The translations under genes and the position numbers were made by a program. This document shows, one piece after another, positions 38,272-49,166 of a stretch of DNA of 64,000 bases. The notes under the pieces were generated by a model. The model saw only the letters and a program-made list of their open reading frames with translations, was not told where the DNA came from and ran no database searches. This DNA is from Methanosarcina sp. DH2 (lineage in GTDB: Archaea; Halobacteriota; Methanosarcinia; Methanosarcinales; Methanosarcinaceae). How positions within the stretch are numbered: the stretch's first letter is position 1; each line of letters begins with the position of its first letter. Where the stretch lies: the NCBI RefSeq assembly GCF_020804225.1, contig NZ_WJBI01000022.1:89-64088 (forward strand), given 5' to 3'.

Positions 38272-38345
38272 TCATCTGTAGTTTCTTGTCTGTTTTTCTT
38301 CTCAGCTCTTACAGTCTTTTCTCTTATTTTTTTCCTTATTTTTAT

Positions 38346-38735
38346 TTAATTTTTTCCTTTGAGTTCTTTTTCTTTAAGGTAATGGACCCAATCACCGTGC
38401 TCGATTATTTCAGCTTCGGGTTTTTCATCGTAAACGTATATAAAACCCTTTAATTTTTGTTTCTCTATTTCAAGGTCCACATATTCTCTGTGATACCCCC
38501 CGAAAAGCTCCATATAATCAATGGATTTTGCAACTTCGAGCTGCTGTTTCCCTGAAAATCTGCGCACTTCTGCAATCACATAACTGTTCTCAGCCGGGTA
38601 GACAGCCGGATAAGGGCCCAGGGAGTAAAGGGCATACCCCTCGATTCTTGTTATTCCCAAGAAATCCGATCTTTTTGGGAGGTTTAAACGGCGATTATTA
38701 TATAGTCCATTTCTGAGACTACCATAGAGAGCCAT
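38346..38735 (-). CDS. Gamma-glutamylcyclotransferase-like (AIG2/GGCT) protein
   Basis: From the ATG at 38735 the product has 129 residues. It starts MALYGSLRNG, the canonical YGSLR substrate-binding loop, and continues with the family's later segments including YPAVYPAENSYVIAEV, MELFGGYHREYV and GFIYVYDE. The frame remains open upstream to a GTG at 38882. That 49-residue extension contains a second, imperfect RALYGRVFHRN, coded by a near-copy of the MALYG start (the 12 bases GGCTCTCTATGG recur), so a 5' duplication is probable. GGCT domains in archaea are of uncertain substrate. It may be in a unit with the SelB-like gene behind it on the same strand. Confidence 0.75.
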   Translation of the reverse strand: MALYGSLRNGLYNNRRLNLPKRSDFLGITRIEGYALYSLGPYPAVYPAENSYVIAEVRRFSGKQQLEVAKSIDYMELFGGYHREYVDLEIEKQKLKGFIYVYDEKPEAEIIEHGDWVHYLKEKELKGKN

Positions 38736-38944
38736 TGTAATCTCTTCGCTTTCCACCCTTTCGTATGAACGCTGCCAGCAAACATTCCTGTGAAAGACCC
38801 TGCCATAGAGAGCCCTGTCTGTCTCCGGAGCCATGTTTTTCTCTTCTGAACTCTTTCCTTTCTGGACTCGTTTCTTTTTCACCCAATAATTTTTAATTCG
38901 ATTTCTTTTAATTCGACTTCTTTTTATCCAGTTTTAAAATTATC

Positions 38945-39997
38945 TTATTTAGAAAAGCCGTAAGCTGCAAAGCGCTGAGTCAGGTCAAGGTTTGCAAGCA
39001 GGAAACGGTCTTCTTTGCTATAGGCAACCTTTTTGTTTCCAGAAAGTTCCAGCACGCAGGTAGTGCCTGGCTTTGCTTCTTTTACTTCATTTTCATTAAC
39101 CAGTATTTTTTCAACACGCACAGGTTCGGACTGAAGCCCAACAAAAAGGTGAAGTACACTTGCGGGTTCTATTTTTTTCGTAAATTTTGAGATCGTGCAT
39201 TCCAGGATATAGTCGGTAGTAACGATTTCCTTATCAGAGATGATGAAGCCTCTCTCTATGTCCTTTGCCTGTACGTTTTTCAGGCGCATCCCGACTCTTG
39301 TGCCGGTTGGAGCTTCAGTTATATCTACATCATGGCTCTGGATTGACTTAATTTCGATATCTCTGTCCAGTGGGAAAATTTTGGTCTTATCTTTATCCTT
39401 TGAGATGCCCTGCTTGACAACCCCGAGGACAACACATCCTTTTCCCATCACATTAAAAGCGTGGTCTATAAAGATCCTTGCAGGCAGATTGTTGAGTTCC
39501 GTGTGTTCGATTTCTATTTTCCCTGCCATTTCATTTATTCTGGCTTTAAGATCGTCCACACCTTCAAAAGGATTCTTTGCACTTTTATTTGTGTTCAGGA
39601 CGATACATTCCCAGTCCTGGAGCGCGGTTCCTGCAGTGATTACTTTTATCTTTGCCTTCAGTTCATCAATTGCATGCATGTGGGTACTGTCCGACCTTGT
39701 CAGGGCAATAATTCCATATTTAAAGCCCAGAAGGTCCAGTGCAATAATACATTCTCCGGTGTGGGCGTCCAGGCCCTGGGAGGGGATGCACAGGACTGCT
39801 ATATCGGAAATGTTCAGTGCCGTAACCAGAGATTTCAGGGTTTTCGGATAGCTATGAGCATCCACAAAAACCATGTTACGACCTTCCTTATCGTTATTAT
39901 ACATTGTTATATCGGAAGCCGTTCCTTTTCTCCCGAGGTTTGCGGCAAGGGAGGTCCTGCCGCTTTTTTCTGTTCCTATAATTGCAACGTTTACCAT
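38945..39997 (-). CDS. SelB-like GTPase homologue (aSelBL type) with degenerate G motifs
   Basis: I start at ATG 39997 (MVNVAIIGTEK, after AAGGGGAC), giving 350 residues. The first 190 residues have the layout of a translational GTPase G domain, but its motifs are eroded. The P-loop is GTEKSGRTS (8-16, with Arg where Lys is usual). The switch-2 DxxG reads VDAHSYP without the Gly. The NKxD motif reads TRSD. Domains 2 and 3 (about 200-350) are EF-Tu/SelB-like beta barrels (DRDIEIKSIQSHDVDITEAP, GTRVGMRLKNV). The domain-4 extension of true SelB is absent. This matches the archaeal SelB-like (aSelBL) group described in Methanosarcina and other archaea lacking selenocysteine. A role with pyrrolysyl-tRNA has been speculated but not proven. 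It may no longer hydrolyse GTP. Confidence 0.8.
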   Translation of the reverse strand: MVNVAIIGTEKSGRTSLAANLGRKGTASDITMYNNDKEGRNMVFVDAHSYPKTLKSLVTALNISDIAVLCIPSQGLDAHTGECIIALDLLGFKYGIIALTRSDSTHMHAIDELKAKIKVITAGTALQDWECIVLNTNKSAKNPFEGVDDLKARINEMAGKIEIEHTELNNLPARIFIDHAFNVMGKGCVVLGVVKQGISKDKDKTKIFPLDRDIEIKSIQSHDVDITEAPTGTRVGMRLKNVQAKDIERGFIISDKEIVTTDYILECTISKFTKKIEPASVLHLFVGLQSEPVRVEKILVNENEVKEAKPGTTCVLELSGNKKVAYSKEDRFLLANLDLTQRFAAYGFSK

Positions 39998-40442
39998 TTT
40001 GAGTCCCCTTTCTGAATCAATATTCTGAACCAATGTTTTCCAAATCAATGAGGTTTAATGGAAATATTTTCAGATTTAGTGAATTTACTTAGAATGTAAG
40101 AGTTAATTGAAGCTTAAAGATTAATTGAACCTTAATTTTTTCCAAATAATAGATTTTTGAACACGCGACCTTTCCTAAATAAGCAACTTTTAGACTGTAA
40201 ATTTCGCCAGCTTTCTATCTGCCACTGGTATTAAGATACTGTAATATATTTCTTTTCGCACTATTACCAAGGAGAAACTAACCAGGAAAAGAAAACCAAG
40301 GAGAAACTAACCAGGAAAAGAAAACCAATCCGGAAAAATAACTCAAAGCCTGTAAAATAACTCAATCAAGAAAAATAACTCAGCCAGGAAAAAGAAAGTC
40401 AATCAAAAATAGCCAGAAATAGTCTTATGTAGGTAAACACTG
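39998..40442. other. Intergenic region with a 29-bp duplication
   Basis: This 445-base AT-rich gap has no ORF. A 29-base unit beginning ACCAAGGAGAAACTAACC is present twice from 40266, and shorter AAAATAACTCA repeats follow to about 40410. Confidence 0.6.
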
Positions 40443-41654
40443 TTACCAGAGATCCCCTTCTAAGATTGCTTGAGTCTTATCATTGGTGCTTTTGTTTATT
40501 TTTTTAATAATTATCAGATACTCATTTCCTATCGGCTGCGGCTCTTCAAAAATCGCATCAATCCCAAGCCTTTTTAGATAATTCTCAAATTCTGTAGCGG
40601 TCTTAAGCTCTTTTACTCTTATTCTAGCTTCCTCGTAGAGCCGTTGACCGTTCTTTACACTCCGTATCGACTCTCTTAGAGGGTTCAGGATGCTTTCCCC
40701 AAGCTGCATAAAACGTTTTTTGAACTCGACTTCATTTTCGTTCCATTCCACTGTCTGGAATCCTTCTCTAACAATTCTGGAGAGCATATAGTCCCTGCCA
40801 GCTTCATTGTAGAACTTGAAGGCGTGCCTCAGGTCCGAGCAGTTGCTCTGGGACGAGGTATATTTCAGGGGGGTAAGAACCATTTCAGGGTCCTTTATAA
40901 CCACGCCTTCGTACTCTTTTTCTCCAAGCTCCCTGATAATTTTAGCAATCTCCTCTGCCGCTGTCTGCAGGGGAGTTTCTCCGAAGCATCGAACTTGCAG
41001 AAAGCCGTATTTTTCCAGAATTTCATGTTTTCTGGCTATGGAAAGGGGGTGGCCGCTATTTTTCTCCCGGATATCGAATATATAGAACTCCACGGATTCG
41101 ATACCATAGATTTCTTTTGGAACGTACGGATTGTCAGGACCCAGCATTTCCCCATAAAGTACGAGTTCGGGGAAGTCGTCAAAAAATTTCAGGTCAAGTT
41201 TCTCTTTTGCCCTTTCAGTCGTGTAAGGACAGACATAGCCGCTCCGGGTAATTGCCAGGATCTCGCCTTTTACGTTTGCTACCCTAACATTATATCCGTT
41301 CATTTTTTCTTCAACAGCTACCTTTTCAAGCCCGCTGAAATGTTTTTTAAGCGTTGGATCAAGCACCATCGCTCTCCGGATTTTAGGAAAACCCATAATT
41401 ACTTCAAACGAATCCTCTTTTTCATAAAGCACTGTTCCCCTTTCTATCCGGGAGATTTCTTTGTCGAAACGGAAAAGATAGTCATGCTTTCCCCAGTTTC
41501 TGGCAAGATAATTTTTTTCGAAGAGGTGTTGAACTCTCCCCTCATCAAATCCCAGGTAGCCAGCCAGCCGCGCAACAAACTCAGGGCTTATTTCCCCATT
41601 TTCCCCTCTGTTCATATTTGTTAATCTGTTTTCAGGCATGAAATAAGTTATCAT
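40443..41654 (-). CDS. ATP-dependent RNA ligase (Pab1020/Rnl3 family)
   Basis: The 403-residue protein is an archaeal ATP-dependent RNA ligase. The adenylated lysine is K117 in motif I VEEKMNGYNVRV. Further nucleotidyltransferase motifs are visible: LVLYGEMLG, FYIFDIREK and EGVVIKD (motif IV). These enzymes join or circularise single-stranded RNA in archaea. The ATG at 41654 is used; an internal Met at residue 6 or 14 is possible. It is the third RNA-end enzyme region of this window with KptA (52400) and RtcA (53216), but they are not in one operon. The upstream gap to aim24 (divergent) is 184 bases. Confidence 0.9.
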   Translation of the reverse strand: MITYFMPENRLTNMNRGENGEISPEFVARLAGYLGFDEGRVQHLFEKNYLARNWGKHDYLFRFDKEISRIERGTVLYEKEDSFEVIMGFPKIRRAMVLDPTLKKHFSGLEKVAVEEKMNGYNVRVANVKGEILAITRSGYVCPYTTERAKEKLDLKFFDDFPELVLYGEMLGPDNPYVPKEIYGIESVEFYIFDIREKNSGHPLSIARKHEILEKYGFLQVRCFGETPLQTAAEEIAKIIRELGEKEYEGVVIKDPEMVLTPLKYTSSQSNCSDLRHAFKFYNEAGRDYMLSRIVREGFQTVEWNENEVEFKKRFMQLGESILNPLRESIRSVKNGQRLYEEARIRVKELKTATEFENYLKRLGIDAIFEEPQPIGNEYLIIIKKINKSTNDKTQAILEGDLW

Positions 41655-41778
41655 TCCCTTATTAAGTTCCAGAGTGCATCAGTCCATAAGAAACCGGTTG
41701 GTCTATGAAGAATAAGCCAGTTTATCAAAAATCTTTTTAAGTATGTTGCTCCTAATTTCTGTACTTAAATTTCAATAT

Positions 41779-41833
41779 AAACCAGGAAATGTAAACCAGG
41801 AAATGTAAACCAGGAAATGTAAACCAGGAGGCT
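41779..41833. repeat. 14-bp tandem repeat whose last unit forms a ribosome binding site
   Basis: Three copies of AAACCAGGAAATGT start at 41779, 41793 and 41807. The fourth, at 41821, reads AAACCAGGAGGCT, so a single change creates GGAGG (41827-41831), seven bases before the ATG at 41839. Confidence 0.9.
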
Positions 41834-41838
41834 ACAAA

Positions 41839-42630
41839 ATGGCTGACGATATTGACTACGAGATTATTGGCAACGATATGCAGATCGTTGAGATTGAGCT
41901 TGATCCAGGTGAGGCTGTTCAGGCAGAGGCTGGGGCTATGGCATATATGGGGCCCGGAATCCAGATGCAGACAGGTATGGGTAATGAAGGCGGCGGACTC
42001 CTGGGAGGTCTGAAAAAGGGACTGAAACGAGCCCTGACAGGCGAGAGTTTCTTTATTACAAGCTTTATTCACAAAGGTTCCGGAAAAGGGCATGTAGCCT
42101 TTGCGGCTCCGTATCCGGGCAAGATTCTTCCCCTTGACCTCTCCAAATTTGGAGGCAGTATTCTCTGCCAGAAGGATGCTTTTCTCTGTGCTGCTCGGGG
42201 CGTGGAAGTAGAATTAGCTTTTACCCGCAAACTAGGAGCAGGGCTTTTCGGCGGTGAGGGATTCATTCTTCAGAGGCTCCGGGGTAACGGATTGGCTTTT
42301 GTGCATATCGGAGGCACGGTTATAAGAAAAGACCTGGCTCCAGGTGAGACTTACCATATTGATACGGGCTGTGTAGCAGCTTTTACCGAAACTGTAACTT
42401 ATGACATAACATGGTCAAAAGACTTTAAAAATGCCCTGTTTGGTGGTGAAGGAGTCGTCCTTGCTACCCTGACAGGTCCGGGCACTGTGTACATGCAGAG
42501 CCTGCCTTTCTCACGCCTTGCAGACAGGATTTTTGCAGCTTCTGCTTACGGCCGCAATCGGGATGAACAGACTGGCATTGGTGGCAGTGGGGTTCTGGGA
42601 GGCCTTCTTGGCGGAGACAGGTCATTCTAA
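41839..42630 (+). CDS. AIM24-like protein (TIGR00266 family)
   Basis: The 263-residue protein has the family pattern of a glycine-rich beta-structure. Visible segments are IEIELDPGEAVQAEAGAMAYM, then GGGLLGGLKKGLKRALTGESFFI, FAAPYPGKILPLDLS, AFLCAARGVEVE and GEGFILQRLRG. The end is Gly-rich (GIGGSGVLGGLLGGDRSF). No enzyme activity is known; bacterial and archaeal relatives are cytosolic, and yeast AIM24 is mitochondrial. The start is well supported by the GGAGG from the tandem repeat. It faces the CBS genes and is separated from them by a bidirectional hairpin. Confidence 0.9.
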   Translation: MADDIDYEIIGNDMQIVEIELDPGEAVQAEAGAMAYMGPGIQMQTGMGNEGGGLLGGLKKGLKRALTGESFFITSFIHKGSGKGHVAFAAPYPGKILPLDLSKFGGSILCQKDAFLCAARGVEVELAFTRKLGAGLFGGEGFILQRLRGNGLAFVHIGGTVIRKDLAPGETYHIDTGCVAAFTETVTYDITWSKDFKNALFGGEGVVLATLTGPGTVYMQSLPFSRLADRIFAASAYGRNRDEQTGIGGSGVLGGLLGGDRSF

Positions 42631-42806
42631 AACAGAAGCAATTACTAAGTATAGTCGCAAGTATAGTTGCAGGCAAGTGAAAACTGTGAACAGGAATCAA
42701 GAATTAACATGTTAATTTAAACTGATAACGGATAAAACAGGAAATAAAACAGGAAATAGAATAAGAAATATAACAAGAAATAGAACAGGAAATATTAAAA
42801 GATAGG

Positions 42807-42840
42807 AAGGTCTGTCCTTCAAGGAGCAGACCTTTTATAT
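42807..42840. terminator. Hairpin between the AIM24-like and CBS genes
   Basis: AAGGTCTG (42807-42814) pairs with CAGACCTT (42827-42834). The loop TCCTTCAAGGAG can itself pair. It is T-rich on the right and preceded by A-rich sequence, so it may terminate transcription from both sides. Confidence 0.7.
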
Positions 42841-42879
42841 CCTTCTCTTTCTTCTTTTCTCTTTTTTTCCTCTCAGATT

Positions 42880-43986
<1,107 letters not shown>

Positions 43987-44832
43987 TTAAATCACGGCTT
44001 TCATAATGTCTGTCCTGCTCAGTATTCCTACTATTTCTTCACCTTCACTGACAGGCAGGGCCGTTATACCTTCTTCAATCAATTGTTTTGCAGCACTGCT
44101 AATTTTCTCGTTTATATCGATGGATACTATTGGAGAAACCATGATGTCCTCTGCTGTTAAGGGTACTTCTTTTACATACCTGTAAGTTTTCTGGCCTCCG
44201 GGCGAGGACCTCCGGGTCATCTTGATGCTTTTTGTTGAAAGTTTGCCTTCGTTATCTGTTAAGAGGTTTAAGGCAAGGCTTCTGCTTGAAATGATTCCCA
44301 CAGGTTTTCCTGTATCATCTTTAACGACTACTCTTTCAATTTCATTTTTGTTCATTTCGTCTATGACATGGTTGATTGTGTGGTGTCTGTGAACAGAAAT
44401 GATATCTTCGGTCATCAGTCTGGGAATCTTTGTATCTATTTCATCCGCATGTTCGGAAACATAGCGCACGATATCTGTCCTGGTGACAATGCCTACAATA
44501 TCATTTTTTACCACCGGAATGTTATGTACTCCGTTCTCAAGCATCAAGGCGACTGCTTGGGAAATAGAGGCCTCGGGATAAATGGTGATTACGGACTCTG
44601 TCATCAGCAACTTGATTGGGATCTGGTCAATAGGCCGTCTCCTCCAGAGGGGTTCGGCTTGAGCCAGGCGGTTGGTGATGTCTGATTTCGTGACGATTCC
44701 CACCATTTTGCCCTCGTTAAGGACAAGCAATGTACTGATTCTATGTCTTAACATCAGATTTCTTGCATGTGACACGGGTTCATCCACGTTTATAATATAT
44801 ACAGGTGAACTCATGATGTCCGCCACATTCAT
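43987..44832 (-). CDS. CBS-domain protein 2 (four CBS motifs)
   Basis: The 281-residue protein has four CBS motifs in two modules: [48 protein letters not shown] and [18 protein letters not shown]. Each is followed by the usual [12 protein letters not shown] turn. There is no additional domain. The ATG at 44832 follows GGAGGTATTCC, a strong ribosome site. The order of the motifs is the same as in CBS proteins 3 and 4, so they probably derive from duplication. The ligand and partner are unknown. Confidence 0.92.
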   Translation of the reverse strand: MNVADIMSSPVYIINVDEPVSHARNLMLRHRISTLLVLNEGKMVGIVTKSDITNRLAQAEPLWRRRPIDQIPIKLLMTESVITIYPEASISQAVALMLENGVHNIPVVKNDIVGIVTRTDIVRYVSEHADEIDTKIPRLMTEDIISVHRHHTINHVIDEMNKNEIERVVVKDDTGKPVGIISSRSLALNLLTDNEGKLSTKSIKMTRRSSPGGQKTYRYVKEVPLTAEDIMVSPIVSIDINEKISSAAKQLIEEGITALPVSEGEEIVGILSRTDIMKAVI

Positions 44833-45179
44833 GGAATACCTCCTACATTTTTACAATATATAAGTATTAACAATTATAGTTTGTGAATCAGATATGGACT
44901 TTGTAATTTTCAGCTATTTTGAATCTTTATTTTAAGACAGGCTCCGCTCTGAAACATCAGAGAAATCAGAGCACAGAATTATTCTGGTCTGTCCAGCCAA
45001 GAAGTTTGTCCCCTATCTAACTCTTTAAGCTACCCGGATTCCTTTTCATGAGTTCTCCGGATTTAATTCTGGCTTATTCAGTTCTGGTTCGGTTTAGCAG
45101 AAGTTTGTTTAGCAGAAGTTTGTTTAGCAGAAGTTTAATCTTGCTTAGAATGTTTATTCCAGTCTTATTCAGACTCCTG
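44833..45179. other. Spacer between CBS genes 2 and 3
   Basis: This 347-base AT-rich gap contains three exact copies of the 12-base TTTAGCAGAAGT (45091-45136), read as SLFSRSLFSRSL in an unimportant frame. A TATA-like element on the minus strand lies near 44850-44862 (ACAATATATAAGT). Confidence 0.55.
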
Positions 45180-46451
<1,272 letters not shown>

Positions 46452-47246
46452 TTACTCAGACCACCCATTGACCATGGACTCCAGGAGGTCTTGCCTATCA
46501 GCGATTCCGGATATTTTCCCCTGGTCATTTACTATAGTAACTCTTCCGATATCATGATAAATAATCATTTCAATCGCACGCTTGACGGAATCGTTCTCTG
46601 AAAGCGTGTATGCAGGAGTTGACATAATCCTCTCAACTTTGGGACTTTCATTTGGCCTTGTCGCCCTCTCGTCTTCTATAGACATCCTCAAAATACCTGA
46701 TTTAATTATGTCCCTTCTTGTTATCATTCCGATGGGATCGCCTTTCTTTGAAACTACTGGAATGCCGGTATAATCTGTCTCTATCATGTAATTCCAGACC
46801 CTGGAGATCCTTTCATCAGGAGAACAGGTTTTGACTTTTTTCGTCATAATCGCTTCTATGGTTTTCGAAACGTTTCTGGGGAGCTCCACGTTTTTGAGAA
46901 TATCAACATCACTCAGGACTCCTACGACCGTACGGTCTGTTGTTGATTTGACAACCGGAACCCTGTTCTGTTTCGATTGTACCATTAGTTTTGCAGCTTT
47001 GCCAACATCCATATCCGGAGTGACCGTCGGGGACTGCCTTGCATATCCGCCTACCGTAACGTTCGAGCGCGTGGATGTCACATTCATGATATCCTGGTCA
47101 TTTAACATTCCCACAAGCCTGTTTCCTTCATCAACAACGACAAGACCCCGAAAGAAGTAATCGCGCATCAGTTGACGAGCGTGAGTCACAAACTCACTCT
47201 CTTTGATACTTACAGGCTCTTCTGACATAATCTCGTTGACAATCAT
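46452..47246 (-). CDS. CBS-domain protein 4 (four CBS motifs)
   Basis: The 264-residue protein starts [16 protein letters not shown] at ATG 47246, with an AGGAAGG ribosome site upstream. Four CBS motifs follow: [16 protein letters not shown], the second around [33 protein letters not shown] and [16 protein letters not shown]. It is the most regular of the set. CBS gene 5 ends 80 bases upstream of its start, so these two may share a transcript. Confidence 0.92.
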   Translation of the reverse strand: MIVNEIMSEEPVSIKESEFVTHARQLMRDYFFRGLVVVDEGNRLVGMLNDQDIMNVTSTRSNVTVGGYARQSPTVTPDMDVGKAAKLMVQSKQNRVPVVKSTTDRTVVGVLSDVDILKNVELPRNVSKTIEAIMTKKVKTCSPDERISRVWNYMIETDYTGIPVVSKKGDPIGMITRRDIIKSGILRMSIEDERATRPNESPKVERIMSTPAYTLSENDSVKRAIEMIIYHDIGRVTIVNDQGKISGIADRQDLLESMVNGWSE

Positions 47247-47325
47247 TGTTTACCTTCCTATATTCCTTTTAAAACAGAAAGCTTAAACGTTGGAAAGTTA
47301 GAAAGTCGAAACCTCAATGTTATAT

Positions 47326-48069
47326 TTATTCGTAGTTCTCCCCTTCTTCCTGCCGGCAGTTTGCACATAAATACCTGCCATCTACGAATTTAAGGTCCAC
47401 TGAAAAAACATCACAGGATTCACATATTCCTGTGCTGAATTCCTCTGAAACCTCCTCAATTGAGGGAATGGAAAGGAGAGCCTCCCGATTCATATCAATA
47501 AGGTCTTTGAGAATGGTGTTGAGACCGGGTGATATCATTAAGATATCAGTGTTCGAAATCATTCCAACTATCGTATTGTCTTCTAGAACTGGAAGCCTTT
47601 TTATATTGGCTTTCAACATGATCCTGGAAGCTTTAATTACACTGGTTGTAGGTTCAACAGTTATCAACGGAGTAGAGAGGATTTTGCTCGCTTCGATCTC
47701 ACTTGGTCTTTTATCCTCTGTAATAATACTTTTTACAAGGTCCCTTTCAGTTATGATCCCCATGGCCTTTCCATCTTCCGTGATGATGACGCTTCCCGCA
47801 TCACGGCTGACCATTTCCTTTGCAATGGCAGGAATATCCGAGTCGATATCCATTACTATAACTGCTTTATTCATAGCTTCAGAAACCGAGACCTCTCTCT
47901 CAAGCTCTCTACTGTGAATGCCAGAACCTTCCGCCCTATCAACATTTATTTCTCTTGTAGAGTCGCCTACTGTGTAAACACCAGTGTCTCTATCTCTATC
48001 AATGTTCCTCTCCCTATCAGCATCTCTCCCCCTATCAATATTTTTTTCCCTTTTAGGGTCATCTATCAT
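47326..48069 (-). CDS. CBS-domain protein 5 with C-terminal zinc ribbon
   Basis: I use ATG 48069 (MIDDPKREKN), preceded by AAAGGGGGA, which gives 247 residues. A GTG 16 codons upstream has no ribosome site. The first about 75 residues are charged and repetitive (NIDRGRDADRERNIDRDRD). Two CBS motifs follow (SEAMNKAVIVMDIDSDI and SKILSTPLITVEPTTSV). The C-terminus is a zinc-ribbon-like module CESCDVFSVDLKFVDGRYLCANC with two CxxC pairs. A metal ribbon on a CBS pair suggests contact with nucleic acid or a protein. It is the first gene of the CBS array and lies next to the ORB-containing gap. Confidence 0.88.
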   Translation of the reverse strand: MIDDPKREKNIDRGRDADRERNIDRDRDTGVYTVGDSTREINVDRAEGSGIHSRELEREVSVSEAMNKAVIVMDIDSDIPAIAKEMVSRDAGSVIITEDGKAMGIITERDLVKSIITEDKRPSEIEASKILSTPLITVEPTTSVIKASRIMLKANIKRLPVLEDNTIVGMISNTDILMISPGLNTILKDLIDMNREALLSIPSIEEVSEEFSTGICESCDVFSVDLKFVDGRYLCANCRQEEGENYE

Positions 48070-48468
48070 TGAATGCCGTCCCCCTTTACTTTCAGCGCCT
48101 TTAAACCTACGATTCACAAAATAAGTTTTTTCAAGCTTCCAGCTTCCTTTAAAAACATTCCAGCTTACTTTAATTTTTCTTTTTAATCAATATTAAAAAT
48201 TTAGCTTTTGAAAACTGGAGTTCTGGTGGAGCTTGCCATTTTAGACTCATTATCTTGTCCGCTCCCCTAATGTGTCTTCCCAACACTTTTCGGACGTTTT
48301 TATAACACTTATATATACGAGTCAATGGTACATAATGATAACGGCATTTCTTTTTTTTTGCAAATATCTCAAATTTATACAAAGTAGGCAGAGCAACCTT
48401 TTTTTGAATCAAAGACCTTTATTTTCTTCACGAGAGCTTTATGTAAGTCCGGCAGGAATTTTTTCAGA

Positions 48469-48668
48469 ACCCCCTCATTTCCACTGGAGATTTTTGCTCA
48501 TAATGAATAATATCGAATTTTCTGGAAAAAATATCAGGGAGAAATAGCAGAAGCAAAATACACTTCTGAAAAAAATCTCAAATCGAATAAAACATTCTTA
48601 ATTATATTTTTAATGCTATTGATTTTTCTCACAGGAAATTTTTTAGACCCCTTTATTTCCACTGGAAC
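48469..48668 (-). promoter_or_regulatory. Two inverted ORB elements, second cluster
   Basis: ORB-6 (48469-48490; reverse complement CTCCAGTGGAAATGAGGGGG) and ORB-7 (48647-48668; reverse complement TTCCAGTGGAAATAAAGGGG). ORB-7 matches ORB-5 with one change and has the perfect core. Both face the minus strand, 156 bases apart, and the interval is AT-rich. Their orientation is opposite to ORB-3, ORB-4 and ORB-5, and they lie 15-19 kb from them. Confidence 0.75.
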
Positions 48669-48743
48669 TTACTTTCCAGACTTTTTGCCTTCAAATTTCT
48701 GAGTTTCAAGCTGCTAATATTTCCTATGAAGAATAAAATGATA

Positions 48744-48958
48744 CTAGTGTCGCGACAATTTAATTATTAAACATAATATTTTGATAGTTTGTTATCGGTA
48801 TAAAGGGATTCATAGCTTATTAAGTGATCAATAATTAAATTTCCATGATACTAGTGTTGGGGAAATTTATTTATGAGCCATCATAATTACGAAAAAAAAC
48901 TACTTATGGGGGGTAATCTAAATATTAATGCCCCATAATTAAGTTGTCATGACACTAG
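48744..48958. mobile_element. Two tandem CTAG-bounded palindromic elements (MITE-like)
   Basis: CTAG occurs at 48744, 48851 and 48955, dividing the region into units of 107 and 104 bases. In each unit the ends are inverted copies of each other. Unit 1: CTAGTGTCGCGACAATTTAA at the left against CTAGTATCATGGAAATTTAA (reverse complement of the right end). Unit 2: CTAGTGTTGGGGAAATTTAT against CTAGTGTCATGACAACTTAA. The matches run about 25-35 bases into each unit. They are too short to encode anything. Confidence 0.7.
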
Positions 48959-49166
48959 ATAAAAATTAAACAGCACATAAAGTAATGATCAGATGAAGTT
49001 AAAAAAATCTGGACAAATTTCGTAAATCCAGAAAATACAAAAGAAAAAACCAAACTGAAGCCAACAATTATCCAATAAAGACGTGAAAGGCAGATGAAAA
49101 TAAAAACGGGAATAGATCAAAAAAATGAAATAGTAAAGAATAAAAATAGGTAAAAATAGGGAATAA

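Larger units (their letters stand above)
48070..49166. other. Non-coding region with ORB pair and CTAG palindromic elements
   Basis: This 1.1-kb gap lies between the CBS array and rpa. It holds two inverted ORBs (48469-48668) and tandem CTAG-bounded elements (48744-48958). A-rich sequence follows down to the rpa stop. The ORF at 48272-48547 crosses an ORB and has no family support. Confidence 0.65.

Noticed and set aside
48272-48547. 91-codon plus-strand frame across ORB-6
   Set aside because: Phe/Leu-rich AT-driven sequence with no family signs, overlapping the ORB; judged non-coding.
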